DNA from: Setophaga petechia
Lineage: Eukaryota > Chordata > Aves > Passeriformes > Parulidae
Assembly (NCBI GenBank): GCA_024362935.1
Contig: JANCRA010000003.1
Location: 3,338,001-3,402,000, forward strand
Direction: 5' to 3'
Length of the DNA: 64,000 nt
Shown: piece by piece, positions 59,429 to 64,000 of the stretch
Numbering within the stretch: position 1 is the first letter of the stretch
Layout: every line of letters begins with the position of its first letter
The notes under the pieces: generated by a model
What the model was told of the DNA's origin: nothing
Database searches by the model: none
What the model saw: the letters and a program-made list of their open reading frames with translations, nothing else
Position numbers and translations under genes: made by a program

Positions 59429-59973
59429 TGTGCTTCAACCTGGCAGGCAGCTGAAACTCCCCAGCCCCCTGCTCACTCCCTCTCCCACACTGGAATGGGG
59501 AAAGAATCAGAAAAAAAGCCAAAACTCATGGGCTGAGATGAGCACAGCTTCACAGGACAGAAAAGGAAGAGGGACAAAATAGTAATAATGATAAAATAAT
59601 AGAAAAAACAAGTGATGCACAATGTTATTGCTCACTGCCTGCTGACCAGTCACCCTCCAGCCCCCCCGGTTTTATTGTTTAACATGATGCCATATGGTGT
59701 GCAATGTCCCTTTGGCCAGTGTGGGTCACTGTCCCAGCTGTGTCCCCTGATGGCTCCCTGTGCCCCCCAGCCTCCTCACTGGCACGGAATGAGGAGCTGA
59801 AAAGTCCTTGACTTCATGAGAGCACTGCCCAGCAACAGCTGAAACCTCAGTTTAAAATATATTCTCAGATAGAATAATGTTCTATCAACATCATTCTCAT
59901 TCTAAACCCAACACACAGCCCTGTACCAGCTACTGAGAAGAAAATTAACTCTATCCCTGCCTAAACAAGGACT
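59429..59973 (-). mobile_element. Solo LTR of a widespread avian ERVL-like retrovirus
   Basis: About 545 bp. Reading minus, it starts near GTCCTTGTTTAGGCAGGGAT and continues AGAGTTAATTTTCTTCTCAG, CAAGGACTTTTCAGCTCCT, CACTGGCCAAAGGGACATTG, GCATCACTTGTTTT and TTCTGTCCTGTGAAGC, ending near GGTTGAAGCACA. These blocks match, from memory, a common avian LTR. The normal TATA region is decayed and no target duplication is visible, so it is old. No viral genes adjoin. It is in the same orientation as KCNH5. Confidence 0.82.
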
Positions 59974-62578
59974 TTGGGAAGCTGCCTGCTGCTCTCACAG
60001 TGAAAATACAGCAAGGAAGAAAGCATATGACTGTACTCTTGCTGTTTAAACATTCACACTTGTTCTTTCAAAAAACCCCATCTCTCCTGAACTTGTCATG
60101 CTATTTCACCCAACCACATTGCCATCTTCCCCAAAATGCTTTCTCCCTTTTATTTTCTGCTTGCTAAAGGCCTGGCTGTGCTGAGTTGCAAGATAGTGAT
60201 AGTGGTGTATGCACCAAAAGTTTCTTTCTGTTCTCTTTCTTGATACGATCTGGGAGTTTTTTGGAACTTGGTAGGGTTTTTTTGGTTTTGGGGTTTTGGG
60301 TTTTTTGTTTGTTTTTGTTTTGTTTTGGTTTGTTTTTTTTTGTTGGTGGTGGTGGTGGTGGTTTTTTGGGGTTTTTGGTGGTTTTTTTGTGAAAAACACA
60401 ATTCCAGTCAGTTTTACCTCTGCATTTATGGCTGTGCTGCAGGAGCCTTAGAGCTGCTTGTGGACAGAAGTAGAGCAACACGCAGCAGCACAGGCTGAGA
60501 TTTTGTTTGGAGGCTCTGAGCTGACAGAAGATAATGGGGGGTTTACAACAAAGGTCCTTCCTGAATGATAAATGATTCCTGGTGCATTCGAAGGATCTGA
60601 CAGACTTACCTATTTGTTCTGCTCTGCACAGAGAGGGGATGAAATGACCTAGATCAACACAAAAGGAGCTACAAAAATCAGATTTTCAATGCATATTCAG
60701 CAACTCTAGGCAGCAAACGCACAATAGGTATTTAAACAACAACCCTTGTAAAAACCTTCCTCCCTTGTCATGGGATGCTTTGCTGGCTATTTTTAGCTTC
60801 TCAAGTGTCAAGAAGCAACGGAAAAAATACTGCTGAACAGCACTGGACACCAAGATAAAACAAGTGAGGCAAAAAGAAATCTGAAGCCAGCTCCACAAGA
60901 TGAAGTTAAGTTATTCAGAGCTCTCTTTCCTGCAAGACAGGTGATGTATTTCAGCTTAAATATCCCACTCGATCTGTCCTCAGTGAACAAGCAGGTGACA
61001 AGCTGCCAATCCAGCTGAAAAGCTCCCCATCCATCAGGGCTTCCCCCGCCCCTGCCCCACACCAAGCAGTGCTTCAGCAGCACCTACAGAATCTGAATCT
61101 GCCTATTTTTAACAAGAACACCATCCTGCAATCCTGCCCACCCAGAAGGATTTGCAAATCTCTCCAAATACTCCTCCCAGGTCCTGAAAACTTTGCCAGC
61201 ATGAATAGGAAACTTGGGGCTTTCAGAACAAGCTGCAGCTCGCTGACAAGCCTGGCAAGATTTCCTTTCCTATCTGCAGTTTGCATGAGTAGGCAGCTGG
61301 GATTGTGATGAATTACTATCTCTGATTCCAGTGCTAAGTTTAAAACATTTATTTGGCATAGTCTGTTAGAAAAAAACCCACTGCCAATATCAGCTATTGG
61401 TATTAGCAAACTTCTTCAGGAGAACTACCAAAGGTATTTCACTGCCTCTCTCTGCTTATAACAGGAGCATGTTTGTGGACCAGACATATTTATTGACTGA
61501 ACTGTAATTGAATTTTACTGAATGTTTATCTCAAAACACTGTTTCAAAAGAGAAACTAAATCATCTTGGTTTGAAAATAACTCAGTTCCTAGTTACACCT
61601 TTTCATGAGGCCAAATCCTTCTCCCAAGCTCAGTGGACACTCTGAATGCCCAGGAAATTGCATTTTCCCTCAACTATTTGTTGTGCCTCTCTGTTTCATT
61701 TTGGAGCTCAGAGTGCCAGGCTTTCAGCAGCTGGCTCTGAAAAGCATGTCTATACAATCCTGCAGGTCTAATCTATCTGCACAAATATTGCAAATATTAA
61801 GCTCATGACCAGAGCCTGTCCCAAAGCTGGTTTATTTTCTAACCACTGGAAAAAGATCAATCAAGGTTTGGATTTCAGTCAGGAGCACTCATCACACTGA
61901 TGTGCATGGATTAGGAATCTTCAAATCTGCACTGATTTTGTTGCAGAAGATTCACTATTTGATGATAATTGAGCACTTTTACTTGTAAAGATTACTGGTA
62001 AATAAACAAAAAAAGGTTTCTCCTGTCTGTAGCCTTCCTGCCTGCCACAGTGCTTTTCACCCCACAAGAGAAAGCACATTTATTTTGGTGTTATTATTTT
62101 GATGCAATAAGCAACTCAGTAGTCCTTTTGCCACACTTCTTAAATTTTAGATTCCACTTTTGACTTTGACTAAAAGCCTATAATCCTACACACAATTTCC
62201 CAACTGCTAAATTCACAGTTGCCACTTATAAATTTGATGTGAACATTGAGTAATTTTGTAGGTAATGCTTATGGAAATTATTAGCCAGTGGCACATACAC
62301 AGGCTGTTGTCAGTGTCAACTTTGATCCTGCTACTTTGTATTCCCCATTTAATATGAATTTCAGAGCTGAAAAAGCAAGGAAGCAGCCCACCTGGAACAG
62401 ACACAAAGCAGGTTACAATCTCCTCTTCCTTTTCACCTGCTGAGGCCATGCATGTATTTTTGTTGTTGTTGTTATCATCACAAATACTAGTGGTATTCAT
62501 CATGTTTTTATGGCTCTCATCACACCCTAAGTCATTTACTACTTTCTGTCAAATCTCCCTCAACAGGACAACAGAAGT
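59974..62578. other. Intronic sequence with a G/T-only tract
   Basis: About 2.6 kb. Contains the low-complexity tract at 60274-60391 (listed separately). No gene, RNA or further mobile element recognised. Confidence 0.55.
60274..60391 (+). repeat. G/T-only low-complexity tract
   Basis: 118 consecutive bases that are only G or T on the plus strand. It includes GGTTTTGGGGTTTTGGG and GGTGGTGGTGGTGGTGG, both with four or more G runs. Confidence 0.95.
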
Positions 62579-62584
62579 CCCCAC

Positions 62585-62616
<32 letters not shown>

Positions 62617-62734
62617 ACAAAAAAACCCCACCAAAACAACAAACAAAAAACCTTAAAAATCAAAACAAAAAAAAAAAAAAAGCCAAGAACGACAACAAAA
62701 AAAAAAAAAAAAAACCCCAAAACAAAACAAAGGC
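62579..62734 (+). repeat. A-rich tract, A/C-only in its first half
   Basis: 62579-62652 has only A and C, including a run of 30 A (62586-62615). Further runs of 15 A (62667-62681) and 18 A (62697-62714) follow. This could be remnants of poly-A insertions, but no retrocopy body was recognised beside it. Confidence 0.95.
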
Positions 62735-63928
62735 AGCAAGTATTACAATGTATACAAATGTTCTACATCCACTTTATTCTCCAAGTCCCCAGGTTCTGTA
62801 AATACCACAAATCAGTGTCAACAAACAGCACATCAGCTCCTATGGGCTTTTGATGACCTATCTGCAATAGCTCACTAGTGCTCTGGCTTGGGGATTTGTT
62901 TTTATGGACTTGGGAATGTTTTGCAACACATCAACCCATCATGCAGAAATTTAATTGCACCACACTGCAAGAGTCCTAAAATTGCAACCTCTCTTTTTAA
63001 AAAGCATTTTTAAATCTCCAAACAAATGTCTTTAATCTTCTAAAGATCTAGAAAGACTGTGGCAAGAAAACTTCGTTTTTATAGTTCAGTATTTCTCAGA
63101 GATGAGCTCTTAGTGTTAGCTGAGATAATTATCAGAGAGATTATGCAGATCTTATTATCAAAAGGTTTGTTTGCTCTCTTGTTACATAATTGCTTAGTGT
63201 TTGCATGGTGCTCAGGAAATAGAAAGCACCAGAGAAATACCACGAGTTATTGATTTAATAGAAAAATAATTCTCCAAATGGTATGAATATTTAGAATATT
63301 TTGAAGATTTCTGGTTATCTGTAGAGCCCCTCAGTGAGGTAACCATGAAATGAGAGTTGTGCCTTACCAATCCTGATTTTGGACTATTTCAGAAAAGCTG
63401 TGAAACAGCAGGAAGCAGAAAAAAAGGTGCAATACATTGTCTCATCATTTCCTTCACTTCCAGCTTTGCTGGTGACAAAGGCCACCACATTCAGAAGATA
63501 AAATCAGGATTTATATCTCAAAGCAGTGGTATAAAGTAAACAATCAATTTATGAAATCACTAAATGTTTCAAGAATTGGATAAGACCACATCAAACAATT
63601 GCAGGCTTGTGTAAGTTTATAAGCAAAACACAGACTACCCGAATTCAAATACACTTTGTAACTTTTAACCAAATTCTAGCAAAGACCTTACAAACATGAT
63701 AAAAGCCATCTTTGAAGTGCAAAGATGAGGCTCCAAGTATAAACTTGCCATTGGGCACACTTATGTACTTATGTACCCAGACTACGTAGCCTTGCCAGCA
63801 ATTTAAAGGGAACAGCAACTACGTAATTTCAATACTTGTCTTCAAGAATTCCAAGTTCATTTCATTATTACTTAGGTAGCACAGGTGTCTTTAGGATGTC
63901 AAGAAAGCTTAAAGCAAGTGCTCTATAC
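62735..63928. other. Intronic sequence, no recognised element
   Basis: About 1.2 kb of AT-rich sequence. No gene or repeat recognised. Confidence 0.5.
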
Positions 63929-64000
63929 AAGAATCACACACAGAATAATGAGGTTGGAAGAGACCTCTAAGATCATCGAGTCCAACCTACGCCCTAACAC
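63929..64000 (-). mobile_element. CR1 LINE 3' end, cut by the window edge
   Basis: GAATCACACACAGAATAATG, AGGTTGGAAGAGACCTCTAA, GATCATCGAGTCCAACC, then runs off the end. Closely resembles the start of the copy at 58158. Confidence 0.92.

Noticed and set aside
60106..60481. Lysine/proline-rich and phenylalanine/valine-rich frames
   Set aside because: They come from the G/T-only low-complexity tract.
62579..62734. Poly-A tail of a processed pseudogene
   Set aside because: No gene-like body, frame or target duplication could be found on either side of the A-rich tract.

Overview
The window is vertebrate nuclear DNA, almost certainly from a bird and probably a songbird. Evidence: many truncated CR1 LINE tails in both orientations, several solo LTRs of avian endogenous retrovirus types (one a widespread avian ERVL-like LTR, the others types I associate with passerines), and AT-rich intronic sequence with no dense coding. 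The species cannot be named from this.

The only protein-coding gene I can support is KCNH5 (EAG2, Kv10.2, a voltage-gated potassium channel), on the minus strand. Two internal exons are present. In gene order, the first is 22532-22333 (200 bp: distal S6 and C-linker) and the second is 10635-10383 (253 bp: rest of the C-linker and most of the cyclic-nucleotide-binding homology domain). Both have canonical AG/GT borders and join in phase 0. They are separated by an 11,697 bp intron. Everything above 22532 belongs to an upstream intron of at least 41 kb, and everything below 10383 to a downstream intron of at least 10 kb. The gene starts and ends outside the window.

The rest is intron filled with repeats. 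CR1 fragments lie at about 2.45, 3.0, 25.5, 27.3, 36.4-37.6, 54.2, 56.1, 57.1, 58.2, 58.5 and 63.9 kb. Three solo LTRs of one family, all on the plus strand (antisense to KCNH5), lie at 10.8, 31.3 and 43.3 kb; two have recognisable 6-bp target duplications, one of them imperfect. Another LTR (36498-37118) interrupts a CR1 element and is flanked by CACCAC on both sides. An ERVL-like LTR at 59.4-60.0 kb points the same way as KCNH5. Low-complexity tracts include a split ATCC microsatellite 115 bp upstream of the second KCNH5 exon, a 136-nt pure purine tract, a 118-nt G/T-only tract and a 74-nt A/C-only tract.

I found no sign of a novel multi-gene system. The most unusual local structures are a perfect 34-bp inverted repeat with a 9-nt loop (51190-51266), an LTR sitting inside a tetranucleotide microsatellite next to a channel exon, and a cluster of short direct and inverted repeats near 32.25-32.34 kb that shares an exact 25-mer with a site 3.5 kb away.
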